A DNA stretch of 64,000 nt from Pedobacter frigiditerrae (GCF_004331645.1 NZ_SJSK01000003.1:558301-622300); one strand, 5' to 3'. Shown: positions 52,699-61,076, counted from the stretch's first letter. Notes: a model not told the origin generated them from the sequence alone. Translations and numbers: made by a program.

Positions 52699-53826
52699 AT
52701 GTCTGCCGGAAAATACAGAAAAGACCATAATTGTTTAAACTGCGGTTTTTATGTCGAAGAACATTATTGCAGTAGATGTGGTCAACCTAATTTAGAGCTC
52801 AAAGAAAACTTTTGGCAATTCATCAGCCATAGCATTGCGCATTACTTTCATTTCGACAATAAGTTTTTTCAAACTTTAGTACCTTTGTTAACTAAACCAG
52901 GAAAAGTTACGTTGGATTATTTGGCAGGAAAAAGAGCTAGATACATCAATCCAATTAGTATGTACATTTTCGTTTCCATTGTTTATTTTTTAGTGGTATC
53001 CCCGCCTAAATCTCTAGAAAAAACAAAAAAAGAGACGCAAACAGATATTGCCAAAGCTGAGCAAAAGCAGAAAGCGGTATTAGATAGCATTGGCGAACCC
53101 TTAGCTAAAGCAGGAATTGGAAAAGGCTTTTCTGAAACAGCTCACCAAGCTATAAAGCAAAGTTTAGATGTGGAAACTTTTAGAGAGTTGACTTTTAAGC
53201 AACAAGACACCGTTCTTAAGAATTTAAAAGCAACCTATCAAACTAATAAATCCGATTCGTTATCAAAAGTTATTAAAAAGCTAAATGAAATTCATAATAT
53301 TAAAAATGATAGCACTTATGTGGCTTATTTAGCCAGACAAAAAACCTTAACAGCAGATGAGAAAGATAATTTTATAGAAAGATATATAGAAAAAAGAAGA
53401 ATTGGTTTTGGAGAGAATGGTGCTTTTATAAAAGAGCAATTGGAGCATAATAGACCTAAACAATATTTTCTTTTTATGCCTTTAATGGCGTTGTTTATCA
53501 TGCTTAATTTCAGAAAGAATCATATTAAATATTTAGACCATTTGATATTTACAATTCATGGTATGACTGCATTTTTTATGGTTTCGATAATTATTCAACC
53601 ACTAAGGAGGCTCTTGCCTGAAAGTTTATCTCTTATTGCTTCTTGTCTAGGAATTTGCATTATAGCATGGATATGCTGGTATTTATTTAAAAGTTTAAAG
53701 ATTTTTTATCAGCGTAAAACTTCTACAACAATTTGGCGAATGGTTTGGATTATCATATTATATGGTATTTCAATAAACATTGCAGAAACTATCATGGCTA
53801 ATTTGATCTTTTATATTGCTACTTAG
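52699..53826 (+). CDS. DUF3667 domain membrane protein (second of tandem pair)
   Basis: 375 residues, same layout as the preceding gene: 'CLNCGFYVEEHYCSRCGQ' zinc ribbon, 'HYFHFDNKFFQTLVPLLTKP' and 'YLAGKRARYINPISMYIF' core, helix, charged middle region (about 110-240, little similarity to the partner), and C-terminal membrane helices. The conserved ends and divergent middle show an old duplication. With an 11-bp gap the two are surely co-transcribed and may form a heteromer. No function known. Confidence 0.88.
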   Translation: MSAGKYRKDHNCLNCGFYVEEHYCSRCGQPNLELKENFWQFISHSIAHYFHFDNKFFQTLVPLLTKPGKVTLDYLAGKRARYINPISMYIFVSIVYFLVVSPPKSLEKTKKETQTDIAKAEQKQKAVLDSIGEPLAKAGIGKGFSETAHQAIKQSLDVETFRELTFKQQDTVLKNLKATYQTNKSDSLSKVIKKLNEIHNIKNDSTYVAYLARQKTLTADEKDNFIERYIEKRRIGFGENGAFIKEQLEHNRPKQYFLFMPLMALFIMLNFRKNHIKYLDHLIFTIHGMTAFFMVSIIIQPLRRLLPESLSLIASCLGICIIAWICWYLFKSLKIFYQRKTSTTIWRMVWIIILYGISINIAETIMANLIFYIAT

Positions 53827-53883
53827 TATTTTGGTAGTTATTGAGGGTGAGTGATTTTGCGTTCCAGGTAAATTAACTTTGTT

Positions 53884-53980
53884 CTTAAACCTGATGGAAA
53901 CGAGCACGAACGTTTGGAGTAAAGTGGACAGCACTGCTAATTATTGATAGGACTACTGAACTTTCATTTTCAAAAGACAT
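53884..53980. repeat. Modular repeat (copy C, short insert)
   Basis: 'cttaaacctgatggaaacga' matches the left arm and 'ggagtaaagtggacagcact' the right arm of copies A and B, with only 'gcacgaacgttt' between them. The tail 'ctactgaactttcattttca' matches the tail of copy B. Confidence 0.6.
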
Positions 53981-53983
53981 AAA

Positions 53984-54013
53984 AAAACCGATACTAAAAT
54001 TAGCATCGGTTTT
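53984..54013. terminator. Bidirectional terminator between DUF3667 and gltA
   Basis: An A-rich left flank, ACCGAT.CTA pairing with TAG.ATCGGT (one mismatch) across a small loop, and a T-rich right flank, so it can stop transcripts from both sides. It lies 18 bp past the gltA stop. Confidence 0.75.
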
Positions 54014-54030
54014 TCTTTTATGTTTTGAAT

Positions 54031-55317
54031 TTATCTTTTATCGATATCAACAAAATCCATGTCAACATCGCCAATATAAATTTGACGAGGACGACCTATT
54101 GGTTCTTTGTTTTCATGCATTTCTTTCCATTGAGCAATCCACCCTGGTAAGCGGCCTAATGCAAACAATACGGTAAACATATCTGTAGGGAAACCTAATG
54201 CTCTGTAGATAATACCCGAATAAAAATCTACGTTTGGATACAATTTACGATCAATGAAATAAGGATCACTTAATGCAGCCTCTTCTAATTTTTTCGCAAT
54301 TTCTAGAACAGGGTCGTTAATACCTAATTTCTCTAAAATATCATCGCAGGCTTTTTTAATGATTTTAGCTCTTGGGTCAAAGTTTTTATACACACGGTGA
54401 CCAAATCCCATCATACGGAACGGGTCGTTTTTATCTTTTGCTTTGTTAATCCATTTTTCAGTATCACCACCATCTTCCTTAATTAACTCAAGCATTTCTA
54501 TAACAGCTTGGTTTGCACCACCGTGTAGTGGGCCCCAAAGTGCAGCAATACCTGCAGAAACTGAAGCGTATAAATTACAATCTGATGAACCAACCATTCT
54601 TACTGTTGATGCTGAACAGTTTTGCTCATGATCGGCGTGTAAGATTAACAAGGTATTCATGGCACTTACCACAACTGGATCAATTTCTATCTCTTCTGTA
54701 CGTTGACCAAAAATCATGTTCATGAAATTGGTTACATAATCATATTTGTTTTTAGGATAGATAAGTGGATGACCTAAGGATTTTTTGTATATGAATGAGA
54801 CGATTGTTGGAAATTTAGCCAACAACTTTATCATTGTTAAATTCATTTCTTCTTTTGAAGAATTTGCATTTAAAGACTCTGGATAAAAAGTAGATAGAGA
54901 ACACACTAATGAAGCTACTTGAGCCATTGGATGGGATTTAGACGGATAACCATCTAAAAACTTCTTCATGTCCTCATGGATAAGCGTGTGTTTGCTAATG
55001 TCATTCTGGAAACCCTCTAATTCATCTTTTTTAGGTAGTTTACCATAAATCAATAAATAAGCAACTTCTAAAAAGGTAGATTTTTCTGCTAATTGCTCGA
55101 TAGGGTAACCGCGATATTTTAAAATACCTAATTCTCCATCTAAAAAGGTAATTGCGCTTTTTGTTGATCCTGTGTTTTTGTAACCAAAATCTAATGTGAT
55201 GTGACCGGTTAGGTCTCTTAACTTCGAAATATCGATGGCCTTCTCACCTTCTGTTCCAGTAATAACCGGGAACTCGTATGTTTTACCGTCTATCTTAATT
55301 TCTGCAATAGCTGACAT
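54031..55317 (-). CDS. gltA: Citrate synthase
   Basis: Condenses acetyl-CoA and oxaloacetate in the first TCA step. 428 residues, hexameric-type (type II) with the N-terminal beta domain ('GKTYEFPVITGTEGEKAIDI'). Catalytic regions: 'HADHEQNCS', 'GPLHGGANQAVIEML' (His) and 'GFGHRVYKNFDPRA' (His/Arg), and the Asp region 'NVDFYSGIIYRALG'. A TATTTTTG -7-like box lies on the minus strand at 55348-55341, 23 bp before the ATG. Confidence 0.98.
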   Translation of the reverse strand: MSAIAEIKIDGKTYEFPVITGTEGEKAIDISKLRDLTGHITLDFGYKNTGSTKSAITFLDGELGILKYRGYPIEQLAEKSTFLEVAYLLIYGKLPKKDELEGFQNDISKHTLIHEDMKKFLDGYPSKSHPMAQVASLVCSLSTFYPESLNANSSKEEMNLTMIKLLAKFPTIVSFIYKKSLGHPLIYPKNKYDYVTNFMNMIFGQRTEEIEIDPVVVSAMNTLLILHADHEQNCSASTVRMVGSSDCNLYASVSAGIAALWGPLHGGANQAVIEMLELIKEDGGDTEKWINKAKDKNDPFRMMGFGHRVYKNFDPRAKIIKKACDDILEKLGINDPVLEIAKKLEEAALSDPYFIDRKLYPNVDFYSGIIYRALGFPTDMFTVLFALGRLPGWIAQWKEMHENKEPIGRPRQIYIGDVDMDFVDIDKR

Positions 55318-55340
55318 ATATTCTTAATAATTTATAATAA

Positions 55341-55348
55341 CAAAAATA
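55341..55348 (-). promoter_or_regulatory. Putative -7 promoter box for gltA
   Basis: Minus-strand TATTTTTG matches TAnnTTTG, 23 bp before the gltA start. Confidence 0.45.
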
Positions 55349-55426
55349 GTTAATCTGATTTTAATAAATTGCGTTTGAACCTAACAAAGCTGTTAAGTTA
55401 GCGTTAATTTGCATTTTTTAACAAAC

Positions 55427-55960
55427 TTATTTGGCTTTTATTTCTTCTATCACCGCACCACATTCCATCATCTCACTTCCATAGTATGGATTTTGGATTT
55501 TTTTCTCAGAAGCAAGCCAATCTCCACCCTCTCCTTTATTGGCCATTGGGCAATGCTGTACAAAAATTGCTCCCTTTTTGAGTTCCGCATGTTTAAACAT
55601 TGCAATCACATCAGAGCTTAGTGAAGTAAACTCTTTGCGCTGATCCATAATATCTTTTGCTGATTCAATCTTGTTAGCAGTAATGGCTGTATTTTCACAA
55701 CCTGTATAATTTTTAAGCTCAGCGCCAAGTGCCTTTGCAGCTATTTTAGCTTCATCTTGTTTAGAAGACACCAATGCATCCTTTAACGAGATGTAAGAGG
55801 TGTAAATGTTTTGAAGTTTAATGTCTTTAAAATCTGGAGTAACCGTAGCTACAACTTCAGTTTCATGAGTAGTAGTGTCTTTTCCTTCTGATGTTTTTTT
55901 CTCTGCATTATTGCAAGCCATTAATATTAATAAGGCTCCCAATCCGAAATAATTTTTCAT
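55427..55960 (-). CDS. DUF3347 domain lipoprotein
   Basis: 177 residues: lipoprotein signal with Cys at about residue 16 ('LILMAC'), a Thr/Glu-rich linker, then the helical DUF3347 domain ('IYTSYISLKDALVSSKQDEA', 'KDIMDQRKEFTSLSSDVIAM'). The end has 'VQHCPMANKGEGGDWLASE' and 'NPYYGSEMMECG', with Cys, His and Met residues of the kind that bind copper. DUF3347 occurs alone and at the end of CusB-like efflux adaptors, so a periplasmic metal-binding role is plausible. Stands alone behind gltA. Confidence 0.88.
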   Translation of the reverse strand: MKNYFGLGALLILMACNNAEKKTSEGKDTTTHETEVVATVTPDFKDIKLQNIYTSYISLKDALVSSKQDEAKIAAKALGAELKNYTGCENTAITANKIESAKDIMDQRKEFTSLSSDVIAMFKHAELKKGAIFVQHCPMANKGEGGDWLASEKKIQNPYYGSEMMECGAVIEEIKAK

Positions 55961-56060
55961 TTATATTTAGTTTAATAACGATATCATTTCAAAAAATGCA
56001 TCGTTGTATTCATAGATTTTGTTTCCGGCTCAAAATAGCATTTATAATTTTAAAATAACA

Positions 56061-56086
56061 AAAAAGCCCCCGAAATATCGAAGGCT
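56061..56086 (-). terminator. Probable terminator of the 56115 beta-barrel gene
   Basis: AGCC (56065-56068) with GGCT (56083-56086) and inner CGA/TCG form an imperfect stem; on the minus strand a T5 run follows. It lies 29 bp past the stop. Confidence 0.5.
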
Positions 56087-56114
56087 CTTAAATAAAATTA
56101 GATTTTAATTATAA

Positions 56115-56657
56115 TTAGAAATTATATCCAATTCTTAATGCGTATTGACCGTTTACTGGTTGGTATGTTGAAGAAGAACTATCTTGTTGATAACCTTCGT
56201 ATCTAATGCCAACTTCTAATCCATTATTCCATTCATAACCAGTTCCTGCACCAAAAATTAATGAAGTTTTTGATCCATCCTGAATGGCAAATCCAGCACC
56301 AATATTAGCTGCAAGGAACATTCTTTTAATTGGAAATACTTTTACACCTCCAATGGCTGGGATAAAATCATAATCGGCTATTGCAGGGAAATTATCACGA
56401 GTAAATAACCTAGTGTAACCACCGGATGCTGTTAGGGCAACATAAGGAGATAAATCCAATTGCAATCTAACATCTGCTCCCAAAGCATAGCTAAAAGGAG
56501 AAGAATCTCTAGTAATGCCTGCGCTGGCACCAACTCCTATTTTGAATTTCAAATCTGAATTCATAGTTGACATTGAAGTTTGTGCTTTAGCATTGTAAAC
56601 GTTTAACGTTGACATTACAATTGTTGCAATCATAAAAAGTTTAGTAATTGTTTTCAT
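56115..56657 (-). CDS. Small outer-membrane beta-barrel protein (paralogue 1)
   Basis: 180 residues: Sec signal ('NVYNAKAQ') then alternating amphipathic strands typical of an eight-strand OmpX/OmpA-like barrel: 'FKIGVGASAGI', 'YALGADVRLQLDLSPYVALTASGGYTRLF', 'FIPAIGGVKVFP', 'FLAANIGAGFAI', 'LIFGAGTGYEWNNGLEVGIRYEGYQ' and a terminal 'ALRIGYNF' ending in Phe, the Bam recognition signature (each in parts). Close relatives lie at 57759 and 58358. Function unknown; no ligand is evident. Confidence 0.85.
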   Translation of the reverse strand: MKTITKLFMIATIVMSTLNVYNAKAQTSMSTMNSDLKFKIGVGASAGITRDSSPFSYALGADVRLQLDLSPYVALTASGGYTRLFTRDNFPAIADYDFIPAIGGVKVFPIKRMFLAANIGAGFAIQDGSKTSLIFGAGTGYEWNNGLEVGIRYEGYQQDSSSSTYQPVNGQYALRIGYNF

Positions 56658-56855
56658 AGTTTAAATTTTAATACGGATGAATTTTTGTTTTTGTTAAACT
56701 CACTTACGTGTTAAAACTTAGATTGGTTTTAAAATGATAAATTATTTTTCAGATCTATAACTTGAAAAAAAGCGGCTATCAAGAGCAAATACAGGAATTC
56801 TCCTTTTTTAGTTCCTTTGCGTGGTGGTAGCGTAAACTAATCACTAGAGATAACC
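56658..56855. other. Gene-free part of the divergent spacer
   Basis: Between the barrel gene and the tandem repeat at 56856. AT-rich, with no ORF or clear hairpin; it presumably carries the barrel gene's promoter. Confidence 0.4.
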
Positions 56856-56917
56856 AACAGGGACTTAACAGGGATCTAACAGGGACTTAACAGGGAATTT
56901 ATCCCTGTTAAGTCCCT
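56856..56917. repeat. 11-bp tandem repeat (4 units) closing in a perfect 16-bp hairpin
   Basis: Units AACAGGGACTT, AACAGGGATCT, AACAGGGACTT, AACAGGGAATT run head to tail from 56856 to 56899. The last part (56881-56896, agggacttaacaggga) is the exact inverse complement of 56902-56917 with a 5-nt loop 'attta'. Lies 64 bp before the DUF6266 start. Confidence 0.9.
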
Positions 56918-56981
56918 TTAAAATTCCTCTTTGATTTGTGTTTGATATAGATAATAAGTATATTGTGTAAAAAGGAAGGTT

Positions 56982-57617
56982 ATGGCAATTATAAAAAATG
57001 GAATACATGGTGGATTTAGTGGTAAAATAGGCAAGGTTGTGGGCTATGAAAGTAAAGGCCAAGCGATCATGAGGACCCAAGGTGTAAGAACCACTCCCCC
57101 TACTCCAAAAGAATTAATGAACAGGCAAAAATTTGCAGTTTCGCAAAAATGGCTTTCGCCGCTCACTGACTTTCTAAGAATTGGCTTTAAAGATTACCAG
57201 CCAACATACGAGGGTTTTGTTGCAGCAAAATCCTATAATCATAAAAATGCGCTAAAATCTGATGGAAATAACAACTTTTTTATAGATCCGGCATTGGTGC
57301 TGGTAAGTTATGGCACTCAATCACTTCCTTCAACTGCAAGTGCTTTCTGTACGCCAGAAAAGGAAATTGTGTTTACTTGGAGTAAAGATGGCGATTGCGA
57401 ATATAACGATTATGCCATGGTACTGATCTACAATATTGAAGATGGAAGGACTCAGCATCACCCAGCAATTACAACACGGAGAACAGGCACTGCAACATTT
57501 AAGCTTGAGAATGTTTTCTTTGGAAAATCAGTTAATGTGTATTTGGCATTTACTTCTGACGACAGGAAACAAAGAAGTAATAGCCTATATCTCGGGAAAG
57601 TGGCTATACCAATTTAA
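56982..57617 (+). CDS. DUF6266 family protein
   Basis: 211 residues, no signal peptide. The N-terminus 'KNGIHGGFSGKIGKVVGYESKG' (in parts) with Gly-rich 'GxxGKxG' pattern and 'RTTPPTPKELMNRQKFAVSQKWLSPL' are marks of DUF6266, a Bacteroidota family often present in several copies per genome. Two beta-rich parts follow, the second with 'EIVFTWSKDGDCEYNDYAMVLIYN', fibronectin-like. Function unknown; similarity in style to phage or injection-system structural proteins has been suggested for such families but nothing here shows it. Preceded by the 11-bp repeat hairpin; oriented against its neighbours. Confidence 0.82.
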   Translation: MAIIKNGIHGGFSGKIGKVVGYESKGQAIMRTQGVRTTPPTPKELMNRQKFAVSQKWLSPLTDFLRIGFKDYQPTYEGFVAAKSYNHKNALKSDGNNNFFIDPALVLVSYGTQSLPSTASAFCTPEKEIVFTWSKDGDCEYNDYAMVLIYNIEDGRTQHHPAITTRRTGTATFKLENVFFGKSVNVYLAFTSDDRKQRSNSLYLGKVAIPI

Positions 57618-57758
57618 TATTATTATTGCCAGGTTTATGAAACATTAAAAATTGAGCAATATGGATTTTAACTAGATTATTTTTTAATACGTTTAGATAA
57701 CCAGTAGTTATTATTGACATTAGAAACACCCTCATATTTAACTCCAATATTTTGGAGG

Positions 57759-58277
57759 CTAAAAGAAGTATGTAAATGCCAATTGAAATTGATCTGCCTT
57801 AGCTTGATAGGTCACTGAATTTTTATGTTGCTGATAAACTTCATATTTTATCCCTAAATCATAACCATTTAGAAAGCGATATCCAAAGCCACCGCCATAA
57901 ACAAAAGCTATCTTGGTGTTTTTTGGAATGCCAAGTCCCGCACCTACAATACCAACGGTGTACATATTTTCTATTATCGGAAATATTTTTATTTCTAACT
58001 TAAGTGGAATAAAATCGTAGTCTGGAACTGGGCTTGTATCTTTAGTAAGCAAACGGGTATATCCTGTTACTAAGTTTAATGATAACTCATCTGACGGTGA
58101 ATATTGGATTTGAGGATTTAAATTGATTGCATATCCAAAGGGAGATGCTTTTGTCGTTATTCCGAAACCGCCACCAATGCCAAATTTCACTCCTATGGAA
58201 TCATCATAACTTTGAGCTTTTAAGTTATGTGTAAGAAATAGGAAGGAAATTAAGAAAATAACAATTTTATTATTCAT
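57759..58277 (-). CDS. Small outer-membrane beta-barrel protein (paralogue 2)
   Basis: 172 residues: signal peptide ('LTHNLKAQ'), then barrel strands in the same order as the gene at 56115, e.g. 'VKFGIGGGFGITTKASPFGYAINLNPQIQYS', 'LVTGYTRLLTKDTSPVPDYDFIPLK' and the C-terminal 'QFQLAFTYFF' (in parts). The shared 'GYTRL', 'PVPDYDFIP' and 'YEVYQQ/YEGYQQ' segments show common ancestry. It is next to paralogue 3, with a terminator between. Confidence 0.85.
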   Translation of the reverse strand: MNNKIVIFLISFLFLTHNLKAQSYDDSIGVKFGIGGGFGITTKASPFGYAINLNPQIQYSPSDELSLNLVTGYTRLLTKDTSPVPDYDFIPLKLEIKIFPIIENMYTVGIVGAGLGIPKNTKIAFVYGGGFGYRFLNGYDLGIKYEVYQQHKNSVTYQAKADQFQLAFTYFF

Positions 58278-58304
58278 TGAAGGAGGTAAAGATTAAATAT
58301 AAAA

Positions 58305-58339
58305 AAAAGTCCCCTTAACATTTAATTAAGGGGACTTTT
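58305..58339. terminator. Strong bidirectional terminator between two barrel genes
   Basis: AAAAGTCCCCTTAA (58305-58318) pairs perfectly with TTAAGGGGACTTTT (58326-58339), 7-nt loop. On the minus strand it lies 19 bp past the stop of the 58358 gene and is followed by a T-run. Confidence 0.85.
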
Positions 58340-58357
58340 GTTTACTATTTAATTTTA

Positions 58358-58852
58358 TTACAATTTAAAGCCATAAGCTAAACGTATACCAGCGTAGCCT
58401 ACGCTACCGTTATTAGAATAGCCTTCGTACTTAGCTGCTAGATCTAATCCATTACTCCATGAGTAACCAATTGCAGGTGAATAAACAAAACTCGTTCCTG
58501 TATTATCACCAGCTGCAAAGCCAGCACCTGCCTCTGCTAATCCATATGCACCAGAACCAGTATCGTTAAAGAAATATTTTAAACCTGCTTTTACGGGAAT
58601 AAATGCTAAAGTAAGATCAGAATTTTTAATTCCTATATTGGTATAACCTGCTGTTATTGGCACAGATAATTGCTTATCAATATCAAACTGATAACGTAAA
58701 TCGCCACCTATTGCCAAGTTAGTACCTGCTGAGGTTCCTGCTCCTACATTTAATCCAATTCCGAACTTTGGAGATTGTGCATTTGCATTAACTGAGAAGA
58801 ACATAGCTAGTGCAGCTGCTGCAGAAGCTAAAAATTTAGTTGAATTTTTCAT
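58358..58852 (-). CDS. Small outer-membrane beta-barrel protein (paralogue 3)
   Basis: 164 residues from ATG 58852 ('MKNSTKFLASAAA'), which opens a clean Sec signal ending 'FFSVNANAQ'; the frame runs upstream to 58924, but that stretch is Asn/Lys-rich and unlike a signal peptide. Barrel strands: 'FGIGLNVGAGTSAGTNLAIGGDLRYQF', 'ITAGYTNIG', 'FVYSPAIGYSWSNGLDLAAKYEGYS' and terminal 'IRLAYGFKL' (in parts). Related to the two other barrels here but more Ala/Gly-rich. Confidence 0.85.
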   Translation of the reverse strand: MKNSTKFLASAAAALAMFFSVNANAQSPKFGIGLNVGAGTSAGTNLAIGGDLRYQFDIDKQLSVPITAGYTNIGIKNSDLTLAFIPVKAGLKYFFNDTGSGAYGLAEAGAGFAAGDNTGTSFVYSPAIGYSWSNGLDLAAKYEGYSNNGSVGYAGIRLAYGFKL

Positions 58853-59005
58853 TTTAAAAATACTTTGGTTAAGTGTTTTTTTGTTTTTGGAAGCATTATT
58901 GCTCGTTAATATAAATTTAAACAAAAAAGAAGCCAGAAGGTTGTCGAAAAATTCAAATAGTTAATAACATGTTAACATTCAATACAATAAAAAGATTGTA
59001 ATGCT

Positions 59006-60148
59006 TTAATAATTTGTGATAATTAGATGTTGTACGTTTCTATCATTTCTCCCTTTAACGTTATACCTATAATTCTTATCGAAAGTGTTAATTTTTACTG
59101 TAGGGTGAGTGTATATCTCACGGATAAAAGAGGTTTCTTTAATTATAATCATCCATTTTGCTGTAATGTTGATTAAATAATCTGCCAATCTTTTTTGGTC
59201 GTGTTGGGTAAATGTGCTTTGGTCGTATTCAGAAAACTCGCTATCATAAGGAGGGTCAAGGAATATAAAATCAGTTGGTTGTAATTCAATAGATTTTAAA
59301 AATAATTCAAAATCTAAATTATATAGCCATGAATTTTTAAATAATTTAATGATATTCTCATTAAAAATCTTGTGTACTTTTTTCCTGAAATTCTTTCTAT
59401 TATAAGCAATACCGCCGTACGGGATGTTAAATTCACCTCTTTTATTAAATCTAAACATTGAACCATAACAAAATTCTCTCACAAAATACCAATTGGCACT
59501 TGCTTTTGAATCTGCCAAAATTATCTGTTTTTTATACTGTTTATTTAGTATTTCCCTAAAAAACAAATAAACACCTCCTCGCAAGCCTGTTTCAAAATGA
59601 GTTTCTAGTTCATCAATAGTAAACTTTCTGTTCTCCCTTACTGAGATGTTTCGTATCCTTTTAGTTTTACCTGTAATGCTTGCTAAAATTGTCTTTTGGA
59701 ATAAGGGAAAGTCGATTATAAAATCTGATTCATTAAATAGCAGATTGGCGTTTATTACTGATAAGAATTTTGTTAGTAAGGTTTTCTCAAATTGCTGAAT
59801 TAGACATTTACCCTTTACATATTTAATAAAATCGACCGAGCAAGTTTTCCAAAGTTGAGCACAGATTTCGGTTAATTTCTCCCAAGCATCTACATATTTA
59901 AGAAGTTCTGTTTTAAAATCTTCATTACCAATTTGGTTATAAAAGTTAATTAAGTCTGAGCTTTTGTCATTAATGAAAGATTGAACACTTGGTTGTAAGG
60001 CAAAAAACACACCACCACCACCAAAAAAAGGCTCTATATACCTGTCGAATTTGGGAATATGAGTTGCAAATAAGCCAAATTCATCAAACTTCCCTCCCGT
60101 CCATTTAAGTAATGGCCTTAACTTTGTATTCATGCAGCGAATATGCAA
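59006..60148 (-). CDS. DNA adenine methylase, Dam/D12 class
   Basis: N6-adenine methyltransferase of 380 residues (E. coli Dam has 278). Motif X/I region 'PLLKWTGGK' and 'RYIEPFFGGGGVFFAL' bind AdoMet; the catalytic 'DPPY' is in 'FIFLDPPYDSEFSEYDQ'. The extra length is an enlarged target-recognition part (about residues 70-240). No restriction nuclease is beside it, so it looks like an orphan methylase or half of a decayed system. It starts at 60148, one base after the miaA stop; Met6 (60133) is an alternative start. Recognition site unknown. Confidence 0.93.
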   Translation of the reverse strand: MHIRCMNTKLRPLLKWTGGKFDEFGLFATHIPKFDRYIEPFFGGGGVFFALQPSVQSFINDKSSDLINFYNQIGNEDFKTELLKYVDAWEKLTEICAQLWKTCSVDFIKYVKGKCLIQQFEKTLLTKFLSVINANLLFNESDFIIDFPLFQKTILASITGKTKRIRNISVRENRKFTIDELETHFETGLRGGVYLFFREILNKQYKKQIILADSKASANWYFVREFCYGSMFRFNKRGEFNIPYGGIAYNRKNFRKKVHKIFNENIIKLFKNSWLYNLDFELFLKSIELQPTDFIFLDPPYDSEFSEYDQSTFTQHDQKRLADYLINITAKWMIIIKETSFIREIYTHPTVKINTFDKNYRYNVKGRNDRNVQHLIITNY

Positions 60149-61075
60149 TTATTTTGAATCAAATTTAGCTTCTACTAATTTAATTACCTTTTCTTTTAAA
60201 TTCGCGTCATTAACATCAAACCAATTAATTTTAACTCCATCCTTTTCCATCTTTCTAAAAAAAGTCATTTGCCTTTTAGCAAATTGGCAAATTGCAATGC
60301 CCAATCTTTCCTTTAAAGTTTCAAAATCTAACTCATTTGATAGATAAGAGGTGATAAATTTATATTCAAGGCCATAAAAAATCAATATTTCTTTAGAAAT
60401 CCCTTTATTCAACAAAGCTTCAACTTCTTCAATTAATCCAGATTTTAACCTTAGTTCTAATCTATCAAAAATTCTTTTTCTTCTACTTTCTACATCACTT
60501 TGTAGGCCAATAATAAATGGACTAATTACTGGCCTTTCAATTTTCTCTAATTGATGATGGCTTAAAAATTCGGCTATTTCAATTGCCCTTATCAATCTTT
60601 TGGAAGATGAATAATCTACATTTTTTGTTAGTTCATTAGGATATGTTTCTAATCGTTGAAACAATATATTTTTTTCTAAATCCTGAAGCTCTAATCTTAG
60701 CTTTTCATTTTTCGGGACAGCGGTAAATTCTTGATTTTGTAATAGGCTATGGATATACATTCCTGTTCCACCACAAAGAATTGGTTTCACATTTCGCTCA
60801 AGAATATCAGTATATGCTTTATAGAAATCATTTTTGAATGCATCTACATGGTATTTTTCGCCAGCTTCTTTGATATTAATTAAATGATATGGAATGTATT
60901 TTCCATTAATCGCATATTCATTTAAATCTTTACCAGTGCCAATATCCATATCTTTAAATATTTGGCGACTATCTGCACTAATTATCTCAGCATTAAATTT
61001 TTTAGCCAAAGAAACAGCCAATTTTGTCTTACCAGATGCAGTTGGACCTAAAATTACGAGTAAAGGATGAGACAT
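60149..61075 (-). CDS. miaA: tRNA dimethylallyltransferase
   Basis: Adds the isopentenyl group to A37 of tRNAs reading U-starting codons. 308 residues with P-loop 'ILGPTASGKTKLA', 'EIISADSRQIFKDMDIGTGKD' and 'PILCGGTGMYIHSLL' (in parts), and the C-terminal 'FAKRQMTFFRKM' that holds the tRNA. It starts 1 bp after the stop of the preceding unknown gene and runs directly into the adenine methylase gene. Confidence 0.97.
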   Translation of the reverse strand: MSHPLLVILGPTASGKTKLAVSLAKKFNAEIISADSRQIFKDMDIGTGKDLNEYAINGKYIPYHLINIKEAGEKYHVDAFKNDFYKAYTDILERNVKPILCGGTGMYIHSLLQNQEFTAVPKNEKLRLELQDLEKNILFQRLETYPNELTKNVDYSSSKRLIRAIEIAEFLSHHQLEKIERPVISPFIIGLQSDVESRRKRIFDRLELRLKSGLIEEVEALLNKGISKEILIFYGLEYKFITSYLSNELDFETLKERLGIAICQFAKRQMTFFRKMEKDGVKINWFDVNDANLKEKVIKLVEAKFDSK

Positions 61076-61076
61076 T

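Noticed and set aside
53884..53980. tRNA or known riboswitch in the repeat copies
   Set aside because: No cloverleaf or known riboswitch core could be drawn; similar sequence occurs in three unrelated spacers.
56856..56917. CRISPR-like array
   Set aside because: Units are 11 bp and contiguous, with no spacers and no cas genes nearby.
56982..57617. Prophage remnant around DUF6266
   Set aside because: No integrase, capsid or lysis gene is near, and the flanks are ordinary chromosomal genes.
58853..58924. 24-residue extension of the third barrel protein
   Set aside because: Polar Asn/Lys-rich sequence would hide the clean Sec signal that starts at 58852.
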